Part shown: positions 25,284-34,424 of the stretch, in pieces
How the letters are laid out: each line of letters starts with the position of its first letter
Numbering within the stretch: position 1 is the first letter of the stretch
Assembly: GCA_964654665.1 (NCBI GenBank)
Contig: CAZZKV010000025.1
Coordinates: forward strand, 1-41,763
Direction of reading: 5' to 3'
Origin: CALCKU01 sp964654665
Lineage (GTDB): Bacteria > Pseudomonadota > Alphaproteobacteria > Caulobacterales > Maricaulaceae
Length of the DNA: 41,763 nucleotides
Made by a program: the position numbers and the translations under genes
The notes under the pieces: generated by a model
Databases searched by the model: none
What the model saw: only the letters and a program-made list of their open reading frames with translations
Told to the model about the DNA's origin: nothing

Positions 25284-25979
25284 TCATTTTTCCGAAAAGA
25301 GCGTAAACCGCTCACCAGCTGCCAGCAAGGTTTTGACAGGCGCCTCATAGATTGACTTTTGCTTAGCCTTGGCAAAAACATCCGCCTTCTCTGCACCAGG
25401 AATATAAAGCATAATATGGCGGGAATTCATAACGGCTGATAAAGTCATCGTAATCCGGAACCTATAATCGCCTGCCCCTGGACAACCGTCAGCATCAATA
25501 GCACAGACAGTATCAATATTGTCAATGTCCAAAGCTGACCTTAACCCCTGACTGTTGGGAAACCATGAGGCTGTGTGACCATCAAGCCCCATACCCATAA
25601 CGCATATATCAAAGGGGCGAGGAATATTTTGCAACCGTAACTCAACATCCGGCAATCCTTCTGCAACAGTTTTATGGCGTGTTTTCAAACTGATAAATGT
25701 TGCTGCCGCGGCTTTATTGATCAAAAGTGCAGTCCTGATAAAACTTTCATTAGAGCCGGCTTGCTCTGGTACAATCCACCGTTCATCAACAAGACTAATC
25801 GTAACCTTATCCCATGGTAAGTCATAAGTGGATAACGCTTCATATACTGATTTTGGGCTAGAGCCGCCCGAAACCAATAGTGATGCCCGGCCTCTGTATT
25901 TGATAGCCTGTCCGAGTTTATCAGCGATTATTATCGCAGTTCTTTGTGCAAGCGGTTTCAAGACTAGATCTCGGACCAC
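25284..25979 (-). CDS. pgl: 6-phosphogluconolactonase
   Basis: The 231-residue enzyme hydrolyses 6-phosphogluconolactone to 6-phosphogluconate. DevB-type features are SGGSSPKSVYEALS near 38-51, VDERWIVPEQAGSNE near 66, and VMGMGLDGHTASWFP near 128, holding the expected catalytic histidine, followed by RFRITMTLSAV. The chosen GTG at 25979 makes a 16-bp overlap with the end of zwf, which suggests coupling. Edd follows 3 nt after the stop. Confidence 0.93.
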   Translation of the reverse strand: MVRDLVLKPLAQRTAIIIADKLGQAIKYRGRASLLVSGGSSPKSVYEALSTYDLPWDKVTISLVDERWIVPEQAGSNESFIRTALLINKAAAATFISLKTRHKTVAEGLPDVELRLQNIPRPFDICVMGMGLDGHTASWFPNSQGLRSALDIDNIDTVCAIDADGCPGAGDYRFRITMTLSAVMNSRHIMLYIPGAEKADVFAKAKQKSIYEAPVKTLLAAGERFTLFSEK

Positions 25980-27499
25980 TGACGCCCATCTCGCGCCATC
26001 ATATCATTAGCCTCAAGTGGGCCGTCCTCACCAGCGGGGTAAAGTTCAACACGCTGTCCCGAAACTGTCCACCCCTCCAATAGTTTATCAACCCATTTCC
26101 AGGCTTCTTCGACCTCATCACGCCGCATAAAGAGTGATAGATTACCACGAACAACATCCATCAAAAGTCGTTCATAAGCATCTGGATATCTGACTGTGAA
26201 ATTATCAGCATAAGATAAATTCAGTGGTAAAGTTTTCATCCGTAAGCCGCCAGCACCGGGTTCTTTAATTTCTAACCACAGCTTAACGGCTTCGTCTGGC
26301 TGTAAACGAATAACAAGGCGATTAGGGTTCAAATCGGTTTTCATGCCAAAAACATTATGCGGAACAGGTTTGAATTGAATGACAATTTCCGAACGACGTT
26401 TCGCCATTCTTTTTCCTGTCCGCAAATATATTGGAACACCTGCCCAACGCCAATTTTCAACCTCAGCTTTAATAACAACAAAGGTTTCTGTGCTGCTTTT
26501 ATTTACGCCAACATCGGTCAGATAATCATAAAAGGGTTCATCCTCAGTACCCCCGCGTGCATATTGCCCGCGTATAGTTCGCTCTTCTATACCTTCATGT
26601 GAAATAGGCATAAGGGCACGTAAAACTTTTATTTTTTCTGTGCGCACATCATCAGCATTCAATGAAGACGGAGCCTCCATTGCCGTCAGACACAGGAGTT
26701 GCAGCAAATGATTTTGGACCATATCCCTTAGAGCGCCAGACTCATCATAATATGCTCCACGTCCGCCGACACCAATTGATTCTGCCGCGGTAATTTGAAT
26801 ATGATCAATCGCTTTATTTGACCATAAGGGTTCGAACAAGATATTCCCAAAGCGCAAAGCTAAAAGATTTTGTACCGTCTCTTTACCAAGGTAATGGTCA
26901 ATACGGTAAATATGGTTTTCATCAAAAACTTTCCCAACGCCTTCATTAATTTCCAAGGCTGAATGAAAGTCTGTCCCTATTGGTTTTTCTAAGACAACAC
27001 GGGATGTCTCGGAAACCAAACCTGTTTTGTTCAGCCGATCACAAATTTCAGCAAAAAGGTTAGGCGGCATCGCTAAATAAAAGACACGAACTTTGTCTTT
27101 AGTTTCATCTAATTTTTCTTTTAGAAATTTCCAATTAGGGTCCGACTCTGTTACATTGATAGAAATATAATCGATTAGCTTTACAAAATTATCCCAACTG
27201 GTTTGATTGAAATGGCTTTCCTTTGAAAACATTTCATAAGCATCTGAAATAAGCTTAATATATGCGTTTCGATCTACAGGTGTTCGGGATACAGCTATAA
27301 TTCTGCTGTCCGTTGAAATTTGTCCATCACAAAACCGATGATACAAGGCAGGTATAAGCTTTCGCCGGGCTAAGTCCCCTGTTCCGCCAAAGACGACAAT
27401 CTCAAATGGTTGCACCGGTACAAATGTCGAGGCTGAACGCGGCATTTCCTTGGGGTCGCTGGCTCGCCTATTTTGTGTATTTGGCACAATCGTCTCCAT
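25964..27499 (-). CDS. zwf: Glucose-6-phosphate 1-dehydrogenase
   Basis: The enzyme oxidises glucose-6-phosphate with NAD(P) and opens the Entner-Doudoroff route. I choose the ATG at 27499 (511 residues), because an in-frame TTG at 27541 would place coding sequence over the operator/promoter. A later ATG at 27445 is possible, since the conserved protein only begins at about VQPFEIVVFGGTGDLARRKL. The active-site motif RIDHYLGKETVQN is present. The predicted transcription start lies only about 6 nt before 27499 and no ribosome binding site is visible there, so the message may be nearly leaderless. pgl overlaps its 3' end. Confidence 0.93.
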   Translation of the reverse strand: METIVPNTQNRRASDPKEMPRSASTFVPVQPFEIVVFGGTGDLARRKLIPALYHRFCDGQISTDSRIIAVSRTPVDRNAYIKLISDAYEMFSKESHFNQTSWDNFVKLIDYISINVTESDPNWKFLKEKLDETKDKVRVFYLAMPPNLFAEICDRLNKTGLVSETSRVVLEKPIGTDFHSALEINEGVGKVFDENHIYRIDHYLGKETVQNLLALRFGNILFEPLWSNKAIDHIQITAAESIGVGGRGAYYDESGALRDMVQNHLLQLLCLTAMEAPSSLNADDVRTEKIKVLRALMPISHEGIEERTIRGQYARGGTEDEPFYDYLTDVGVNKSSTETFVVIKAEVENWRWAGVPIYLRTGKRMAKRRSEIVIQFKPVPHNVFGMKTDLNPNRLVIRLQPDEAVKLWLEIKEPGAGGLRMKTLPLNLSYADNFTVRYPDAYERLLMDVVRGNLSLFMRRDEVEEAWKWVDKLLEGWTVSGQRVELYPAGEDGPLEANDMMARDGRQWSEI

Positions 27500-27511
27500 C
27501 AGATTGCTGGT

Positions 27512-27542
27512 AAAATAGCGGGAAATTGACAGCGCTGTCAAT
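27512..27542 (-). promoter_or_regulatory. zwf promoter overlapped by an 18-bp LacI-type palindrome
   Basis: ATTGACAGCGCTGTCAAT at 27525-27542 is a perfect palindrome with central GC, typical of LacI-family operators. On the minus strand its first half is a consensus -35 box TTGACA (27541-27536), with TATTTT (27517-27512) 18 bp further as a -10 box. A repressor bound here would directly block RNA polymerase. The adjacent lacI-type gene is the obvious candidate. Binding is inferred. Confidence 0.75.
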
Positions 27543-27557
27543 CTTTAAATATTATTA

Positions 27558-27573
27558 TGTTCGATTTCGAACA
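27558..27573. promoter_or_regulatory. Second palindrome between lacI and zwf
   Basis: TGTTCGA at 27558-27564 and TCGAACA at 27567-27573 form a perfect inverted repeat around a TT centre. Its sequence differs from the 27525-27542 palindrome and its centre lies 32 bp away, about three helical turns upstream of the zwf -35 box. It could bind a second regulator, or form a weak hairpin ending the lacI transcript. Confidence 0.45.
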
Positions 27574-27580
27574 ATGCTAT

Positions 27581-28585
27581 CTATATTGAAGATGTAGATT
27601 CGCGAAGCACTAATTTATGATCAAGACAATAATCACCGGTATGGTTCTCTTTATCTGACGGATTCAGTAATATCTCAGCTGCTTTAAACCCCATAGCCCG
27701 AATGGGTTGTTCTATTGTTGTTAGCTGTGGCCACAAAATACTCGCCAAAGGCGTATTATCACACCCAACGACTGAGAGGTCTTTTGGCACAGCGATCCCC
27801 TTACCATTAGCAACAAAGACAACGCCTGCTGCCATATCATCATTACTGGCAAAAATCGCTGTCGGGCGAACATTTTGCCCAATTAAATATTCCGCAGCTT
27901 TTACACCTGATTTAAACGAAAAATCTCCTTGCGTTACAAAGTGTTGATCCAATGTAAGCCCCGCAGATTTCAAAGCAATTTCAAACCCTTTATATCGCAA
28001 ATGGGCTGCACTATGATCGACATGTCCTTTGATAAATCCGATATGCTTATGCCCAAGGCTAATGAGATATTCGGTCATTTCTTTTGCAGCCAAAACGTCG
28101 TCCATTTTAACAGTGGAAACCTCTTTATGGTTAGAGACCGGCGCCACAGGAACATAAGGAACAGCTAAGCTGTCAAGTACATCAAGAATTTGTTGATTGT
28201 CACAAAGCGGAGGCGTCAATATTACTCCATCCACAGGCAATCGGGTAAGAAGCGCGGCAATTTCAACTTCATTATCGGCATTTTGAAAATCAAGAGGTTC
28301 AACAACAAGGTGATACCCTTTGGCCCGGCATGCATCTGTAGCTCCCTGTTGCAGTTGGGTAATATAATTGGGACTGGGGTTATCATAGAGCAGAGCAATA
28401 AGGTAAGATTTAGAACTTGCTAACCCTCGTGCAGCCAAATTGGGTGTATAGCGAAGTTCTGTAGCAGCGGCCATAACTCGGTCACGGGTTGTTTTCGCAA
28501 CATTGGGTTCATGATTAAGAACGCGCGATACTGTCTTAATGGAAACGCGAGCTTTTTCTGCAACATCTGTAATTGTAATCTTCAT
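27581..28585 (-). CDS. LacI/GalR-family transcriptional regulator
   Basis: The 334-residue protein has an N-terminal helix-turn-helix and hinge (ITDVAEKARVSIKTVSRVLN, then RDRVMAAATELRYTPNLAARGL, residues 3-57), and a periplasmic-binding-protein-like sensor (LIALLYDNPSPNYITQLQQG to the C-terminus, including GVILTPPL, GFIKGHVDHSAAHLRYKGF and AIFASNDDMAAGVVF). It probably senses a sugar or Entner-Doudoroff intermediate and controls zwf-pgl-edd through the palindrome just downstream. The family is certain; the ligand and target are inferred from position. Confidence 0.9.
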   Translation of the reverse strand: MKITITDVAEKARVSIKTVSRVLNHEPNVAKTTRDRVMAAATELRYTPNLAARGLASSKSYLIALLYDNPSPNYITQLQQGATDACRAKGYHLVVEPLDFQNADNEVEIAALLTRLPVDGVILTPPLCDNQQILDVLDSLAVPYVPVAPVSNHKEVSTVKMDDVLAAKEMTEYLISLGHKHIGFIKGHVDHSAAHLRYKGFEIALKSAGLTLDQHFVTQGDFSFKSGVKAAEYLIGQNVRPTAIFASNDDMAAGVVFVANGKGIAVPKDLSVVGCDNTPLASILWPQLTTIEQPIRAMGFKAAEILLNPSDKENHTGDYCLDHKLVLRESTSSI

Positions 28586-28707
28586 CAGAGCTATCTTTAT
28601 CTATCGGCCTTAATGGCTAACACGATTGTATGCTGATGCAATAAAGTCAATTGATTCATAACCTTATTTGATATTTTAAACAGTGACGCATAGCGCATTA
28701 GGTTAAA

Positions 28708-29073
28708 TTAGCAATCAAACCCATATTTGGTTTCTAATTCCTCTTGCGTAAAATAAACAGGCTCAAGTTTACTTTCCGCACGCCCTCTAATTAACCGATA
28801 TCGGCCATCATCTTGTTTTTTATAGAAGGGTAGGTCAATCCTCCCTCCCTCTTCACGATGTTTAATATATTCCGTCAATGTTTCGAAATAAGTACCATCA
28901 ACCCGTTTAGGGCGTTTTTCAGATTTGCATTCCATAACGAGCTCTGCTGAAGACAGAAGTTGCTTTTGGGAGGCTTCAGATACGCAAGCACCTAATAAAA
29001 GACTAATAAGGAACACCCAAATTAGCACTAAAAGAAGTTTGAACTTTTCAATAATCTGCACGGCACCCTCCAC
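28708..29073 (-). CDS. Small putative lipoprotein of unknown function
   Basis: The protein has 121 residues. The N-terminus has a charged segment, a long hydrophobic stretch (about 12-28) and a lipobox LLLGAC with Cys30, so a lipid-anchored product is likely. The mature part is polar, with Cys at about 49 (MECKSEK) and at the last position (GFDC). I recognise no family. It lies upstream of lacI on the same strand with a 122-bp gap and is divergent from the chaperone gene. Confidence 0.6.
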   Translation of the reverse strand: MEGAVQIIEKFKLLLVLIWVFLISLLLGACVSEASQKQLLSSAELVMECKSEKRPKRVDGTYFETLTEYIKHREEGGRIDLPFYKKQDDGRYRLIRGRAESKLEPVYFTQEELETKYGFDC

Positions 29074-29293
29074 AACTGAATCGAGTTTACTCTATCTCAC
29101 TTCAGATTTCGAGTTAAATTCTTTTAAACCTATATGAACAATATAATGGGCAGAAAACATACAAATCAGTTGTTTGTTTACCTCAATTCTCTCGACTATG
29201 GTAATCTACAGCCCCTCTTCCCCAATATTAACGGCCCGCTAAGGCTTTTCCGCTTTAATCGAGACAATATAATTCAAAACATAGAGGCTTAAT
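29074..29293. other. Divergent intergenic region upstream of the chaperone gene
   Basis: This 220-bp gap should hold promoters for the lipoprotein (minus) and the chaperone operon (plus). I see AT-rich sequence but no convincing -35/-10 pair, palindrome or RNA structure. An AGAGGC motif precedes the ATG at 29294. Confidence 0.35.
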
Positions 29294-30139
29294 ATGTCCA
29301 TGCTGTCAAAAACTCTTACATCACTGGCCCTAGGGTCATCAATTTTAGCGGCCACATTTATTACAACACCACTCGCATCCGCTTTTGGTGTCGGGGTTCA
29401 GCCTTCAACTGTAGAAATGACAATTAAGCCCGGTGATCGACAGACGCAAGTAGTCACGATTGGAAATGTTCACAAAACAAAAACGATAAGTATGACGATT
29501 GGCCTCGCTGATTGGAGCCTTGATAAAACGGGTAAGCTTGTTCTCAACCCTCCCGGAGAAACGATGCGGTCCGCAGCAGAATGGGTGCGGTTCTCCCCCG
29601 CTTCAGTAACCCTTAAGCCTGAAACCTCGCGTGATGTTAAAGTAGAAATCAATGCACCCTATAAAATATCAGATAAAGGGGATCACCGCTTTGCTCTGCT
29701 TGCCAGCACCCTTTTACCGGAATTGGATGAGCGGGGGGAAACATCCGGTGTCTGGAATCGCTATCAACTGGCTTCACTATTTTATCTTACACTAAATCCT
29801 GCAAAAAGCCTGCCTGAGGTCACAAGCGTTGCTGTCAATGATACGGACCGCAGTGTTCTGACAATGGAAATTAAAAATGATGGCGATGCTCATGCTCGCC
29901 TACAAGGCACAGCCTTTGTAAAGGATACGGCAGGGGAAATTGTTACGGAAACTCCGCTCAATGCTGTTGTGCTCGATAAAGGCGAACGAACCTATAGTGT
30001 AAAATTACAAGATATTGAGGGGTTGGAATCTGGACAAAATTATATAATCGACTTCTCACTTAAAAACACATTTGCACCGCAAAATAAATTCCGGGCGATG
30101 AATATAGATATCGCCCCTATAGATTATGTTCTGCCTTAG
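29294..30139 (+). CDS. PapD-like periplasmic chaperone of a pilus/surface-fibre system
   Basis: The protein has 281 residues with a Sec signal peptide (hydrophobic about 8-28, cleavage after ASA near 31). The first domain has immunoglobulin-like chaperone features: GVQPSTVEMTIKPGDRQTQVVTIGN, then AAEWVRFSPASVTLKPETSRDVKVEINAP, and a second domain follows after SLFYLTLNPAKSLPEVTSV. This matches chaperone-usher assembly proteins in broad form. The next gene starts 14 bp before its stop, so the two are coupled. It is convergent with an usher-like gene, so the parts of a fibre system are near each other but on opposite strands. Confidence 0.75.
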   Translation: MSMLSKTLTSLALGSSILAATFITTPLASAFGVGVQPSTVEMTIKPGDRQTQVVTIGNVHKTKTISMTIGLADWSLDKTGKLVLNPPGETMRSAAEWVRFSPASVTLKPETSRDVKVEINAPYKISDKGDHRFALLASTLLPELDERGETSGVWNRYQLASLFYLTLNPAKSLPEVTSVAVNDTDRSVLTMEIKNDGDAHARLQGTAFVKDTAGEIVTETPLNAVVLDKGERTYSVKLQDIEGLESGQNYIIDFSLKNTFAPQNKFRAMNIDIAPIDYVLP

Positions 30140-30983
30140 CCGAACATCCTGTAAAAAAGGCCTGTTAACACTTGGGTTCACCCTCTTGGGGACAAATTTG
30201 GCAAGCGCAAGCTTTCTAGATACTGATTTTTGGTGCCGAACATATGGATGCGCGGTTGTTCACGATGGATCCAATTTTGATATTTATGACAATTGGCAAT
30301 TTTCAAGTAATTCCTGCTGTGTGCCGATTGGCGGGCAAATGATAGCCTTCTCATCCCGTGTGGGCACAACAATCGTTACTGGATCAACAAATCAAATTAC
30401 AGGCTTAGCGCCTAATAATGACGAAGGTTTTTTACTGGGTGTTTACTCACCTAGTGATGGAAGTGGACAAATTCGTGACGATGGGAATGGATATTTAGAT
30501 GCTGCCGATAGTTTTTCAGCCTTCACTCTCAATTCGGCTACGGATATCCGCTTAGCCGATAGCGGCCGCCAATACTCTCATAGTTTCTTTATCACATCCA
30601 GAAACACACGATTTTCACTACGGGCTTTAGCGCAAATTAATAATGTTACCGGAGATTTCGGCGACACCATTGGCTTGGGAGATATAAAACTAACCCCTTC
30701 ATTTGAAACCAATGGAAATGATGATGGATTTCAATTTGGACGTCGAAGCAATGCTGGCAACATTACCATTGTCTCTGGCGTAGACGATCTTGGCGACCTC
30801 TCCAATTTACCAACACAGATCATGAACTTTGGACGGTTTCAAGGTATCCGGCAAAGAAATGGCGATATTAATGATCAAACTATCCGGCTTGATTTTCTGT
30901 ACACTATGCCCGATTATGATCTCTCTATGGGCGTTGGCTCTCTCGACATTGATGTTATTTTTGACTTCTTTCGAGAGCCATAA
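30126..30983 (+). CDS. Secreted protein of unknown function, candidate fibre subunit
   Basis: The protein has 285 residues and an N-terminal signal (hydrophobic about 12-28, cleavage near ASA). The mature start has paired cysteines (FWCRTYGCAV and NSCCVPIGG) that could form disulfides. The rest is rich in Gly, Asn, Asp, Ser and Thr with alternating hydrophobic residues, suggesting beta structure, and it ends in a hydrophobic/acidic DIDVIFDFFREP strand. I do not recognise a family. The 14-bp overlap with the chaperone gene suggests it is the chaperone's client, such as a pilin or tip protein. Confidence 0.55.
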   Translation: MFCLSRTSCKKGLLTLGFTLLGTNLASASFLDTDFWCRTYGCAVVHDGSNFDIYDNWQFSSNSCCVPIGGQMIAFSSRVGTTIVTGSTNQITGLAPNNDEGFLLGVYSPSDGSGQIRDDGNGYLDAADSFSAFTLNSATDIRLADSGRQYSHSFFITSRNTRFSLRALAQINNVTGDFGDTIGLGDIKLTPSFETNGNDDGFQFGRRSNAGNITIVSGVDDLGDLSNLPTQIMNFGRFQGIRQRNGDINDQTIRLDFLYTMPDYDLSMGVGSLDIDVIFDFFREP

Positions 30984-31025
30984 TCACCTTAAAAACACAC
31001 CGTAAGTTATTGAAAATAAAAAAGT

Positions 31026-31045
31026 GGCGGGGTTTTATCCCCGCC
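31026..31045. terminator. Terminator between convergent genes
   Basis: GGCGGGG (31026-31032) and CCCCGCC (31039-31045) form a 7-bp GC-rich stem with a 6-nt loop. On the minus strand it is followed by ACTTTTTTATTTTC, so it is a good intrinsic terminator for the usher-like gene ending at 31051. On the plus strand no T-run follows, though it could still slow transcription from the chaperone side. Confidence 0.8.
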
Positions 31046-31050
31046 TTAAG

Positions 31051-34000
31051 TTATGGCGCGCCTTCTTTTGAAAGCGGCGACATGGTGTTTTGTGTAATCC
31101 TATCGTAACCGGTTATCGGTTTATTATCTCCGGGCGTGGGCAGTGCGGGTACTCTCGGTTTTATCTTCTCGATCTTTAAGGTCTGTGGCGGGTCTACATC
31201 CGACTGCACGACCCTCTCACGATTTTTTTGTGTAGACCTGACCACAGGAATTCTAAGACGGGCCATTAAATCATCCATATCTGCCAATTTGACAGTAATT
31301 GGAGCGCTAGCTTGAATGCCCATTTTATGGCTTTCTGCGACACTTATTTCATAATCTTCAGCGGAAAGGTCATCAAAGGCAAATTGTCCAAAACTTGTTG
31401 CCCAAACTGTAATCGGTTCTGAGTTACCCGATTTAGGCGTTAGGGTAAGCTTTGTACCTTCAACACGCTCTTCACCTGTTGTAAATTCTCCGTCATTATT
31501 TTCATCAATATAGGTAAAGCCGCGTATTTGCCCACGTTGTACGACGGGCAATGGAATATCCGTAATATGTCCATCCTTAATTGTAACGCGGTTTGAAACG
31601 TCCTCAGACATAGCAAAACCCAAGGGTAATGAACGGCCATCGATTAGGACGTCATAAATACCTTCCTTAATATTTTGTATAGTAAAGAAACCCGCCCTAT
31701 CCGATCTAAGCTGTAATCGTGTAGATTTCACACGGATAATGGCACCATTAACGCCAGGTTCGTCATCTTGACGAATCCCATCGCGGTTTTTATCCAAAAA
31801 GGCCCGTCCTTTTAGAACGCCCCGCCCGCTTTTGGTCGTTCTATATTTTCTCTTCTCGTTGAAATCAAATCGACCATCAAGTTGCAACCCAATGCGCTGA
31901 TCCCCGTTTAAATTATTACGATAGGATAACCCTAAAGCCATATTTTTACCCAGTTGTAATTGCCGGGCAATTGAGAGTGTTAGATATTTATCGGTTGCAG
32001 ACCCGCGTGTTTGGCTAACGGATTGCAAAATACCAAAACTGGCTTCAAAACGATTTTTCTCACCAAGAATAGTTCCAGAAGATAGATTAGCAATGACTCC
32101 TCCACGCAAAGACGTATCCTCTTGTGTCCAAACTAATGATGCTGACGGACCAACAGACAGAGCAGCATCTTTTGGTAGAGGAAGATTAACAGGTGTTGCA
32201 TTCACCGTTAATGCAGCCATTTGACGACTTTCACTGCGGTCAGTATCATCAATTTGATATTGTGCGCGCACGGTTCCAAGGTCAAATCGGCGGTATAAAC
32301 GGCCCGAAAACTGCCACCCCCGTTCGGTTTCATCGCTTGGGTTATTGAAAGATTGCTCATAAGCCGTCGCATCCAAAGAGAGACTTACCCCCGTATTGCC
32401 TAAGGATGTTGCCGCGCTCGCACCAATAGAATTTAAAGTGACAGCATCCTCTTTACCGATCAGATATCCTGTACGGTTATGTTGTACTCGCAAAGAGGCT
32501 GCAGGATTTTTCAAGGGCCCTACATCTTTGCGCGGCGCTACCCGTAAGGATGCACCCACAGAGAGTTGATCTTGCCCGCGCCGGCGAACATCCGGTGTTG
32601 ATGAAGAATCGTCGCCTAATCCATTGTTTTCATTGATTATATTTGATATCGCTCGATCTTGCGCCTCATTGTCTAAATCTGTTCGTAAAAACTCTGCACC
32701 ATCATATTGCGCAAAACCATCTATAGTGATCGCCTGCGTAACATCGACACGCGCTGTCAGACTGCCGCGCGCATCAATTGAATTCTCACGTGCAGGGCCA
32801 TTGAAATACCCTAGATCAGCCCTTGCTTCCCAATTAAGCCGCGTATCTTTTTTTCGACCCAAGCGACCGGAAATTGCTGATAAAACAGCAACTTGATCAT
32901 CAGTTAATGATGTGGATTTATAAGCAACACCCGCTTCCCATCCCTTTTTACTAGAAAAACGAGCCCCCGCGGCAAACCCACCAAATGTCAATCGACTTTG
33001 ATCATCGCTAATTTGAACGGCATCTTTAGTTGGTACACCAGCCGCAAGGGCCCAACGTCCTTTTATCGTCTCTTTAACAGCAGCCACCCCCCGAATACGA
33101 CGAAGGCCAACCCCGTCTAGTTCACGGAAGTCGGCAGAATAATCTCCAATTGACCCTCGAATGCCATTGACATGGGCGAAGTCCAAACTGAGCCAGCTCG
33201 GCTCAACCTCCGCTGCACTCGTTGGTAAATCAGGGGCTTCATAACGTATCCGGCCATTAAATGACCCTACCCTAAAATCGGCATTCACCTGATTAATTGT
33301 ATCCGGTCCAATGTGGAAAGAAAGCGTTTCCGGTGTAAAGGGCGTATTCTTAGCCGCATCTGAGACCTTAACCGATGGTTTGATGGCATTCGTCAACCGC
33401 TCATCCAAATCAATGTCAATGCGGTTAGATCCCCCGCCAACCGTTACATGTGTTCCAGTCAAGGCTTCAATAGCACTGACAGGTAATAGTAGGTTCACAG
33501 GGTCAATATAGGTTACATCCTTACTAATACCATAAGGCGTTCCGCGTAATTTAATTAAGCCCGTACTCAAATTAAGTGTTAGAGAGGCGCTATCTTGAGC
33601 ACGGCGCACCGTAACTTCACCCTCAGTATCATTGACTTGCACATCATGGCCCAATTCTTCTGCGATCGCTTGCAATGGTAAAATCAAAACGGGTCCAATC
33701 GAACGCGGCGCCGGGTTAAGATGACCAAGCGCCCGCTCATTCACAAAAACCTCAAACCCTGTGGCTACCTTCAATCGCGGATCTAACTTGAAACTAAACT
33801 GTTTACTGTCTTTATCAAATTTGACTGATGTTCCGGAAAGAACCGCTATAGCGTTAGGCGTAAGTAAGAACTTCCCATCCGCAATTTCGCCGAAATGCTT
33901 AAGCTTACCTAACGCTTTACCATTGGCTTTCACAATGCCAGTATCTGTGTATAATTCCATGACAACATTATCTTGGCTTCGCCGGACAATTAAGGCTTTA

Positions 34001-34424
34001 GATACATCATCATATTCAAAGTCATTCTCTAGGGCGGTGAAAATCGGCATAGCATTCACATAGAGATTCCCTTTATCACTCCTATGAACCTGAGTGCTAT
34101 CCAGTGTTTCCCCGTCCAGCGTTACTGTAATTGTACTATCAACTTCAGCTATCAATACTGTATTGAGNNNNNNNNNNNNNNNNNNNNNNNNNNNNNNNNN
34201 NNNNNNNNNNNNNNNNNNNNNNNNNNNNNNNNNNNNNNNNNNNNNNNNNNNNNNNNNNNNNNNNNNNCTTCTTTGGGCTGAGCTGTAGACACAGGGGTTT
34301 CTGCTGCCAATGCCATGGGAGTAAAAAGACCTGTTAAAATCAATAAGAACACATAGAAAATGCATATAAAGCATTGTTTTAAATGATTTTTTTCTATTTT
34401 ATGATGAAGTAACCGTTCTAACAC
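31051..34424 (-). CDS. Usher-like outer-membrane beta-barrel protein, interrupted by assembly gap
   Basis: The coding sequence spans a 100-N gap. Upstream of the gap the coding frame starts at a GTG (34424), 8 nt after a GGAG site and overlapping the preceding gene by 7 bp; it encodes a signal peptide ending MALAAETP. Downstream the frame differs, so the N-run does not give the true gap length. The 1038 residues after the gap contain about three copper-amine-oxidase-N-like repeats (LYVNAMPIFTALENDFEYDD, LILPLQAIAEELGHDVQVND, LLLPVSAIEALTGTHVTV), a long region of beta-barrel-like strands, and two SdrD/carboxypeptidase-regulatory-like modules (GRAFLDKNRDGIRQDDEPGV and GFTYIDENNDGEFTTGEERV). A role as secretion pore for the nearby chaperone system is inferred. 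Confidence 0.65.
34168..34267. other. Assembly gap (100 N)
   Basis: Exactly 100 unknown bases lie inside the 5' part of the usher-like gene. The length is a conventional placeholder, and the reading frames on its two sides do not join across 100 bases. Confidence 0.99.

Noticed and set aside
34275..34374. N-terminus of the usher-like protein starting at 34374 and reading through the N-run
   Set aside because: This frame gives no sensible signal peptide, whereas another frame has a clear one with a ribosome binding site. The join depends on an arbitrary 100-N length.
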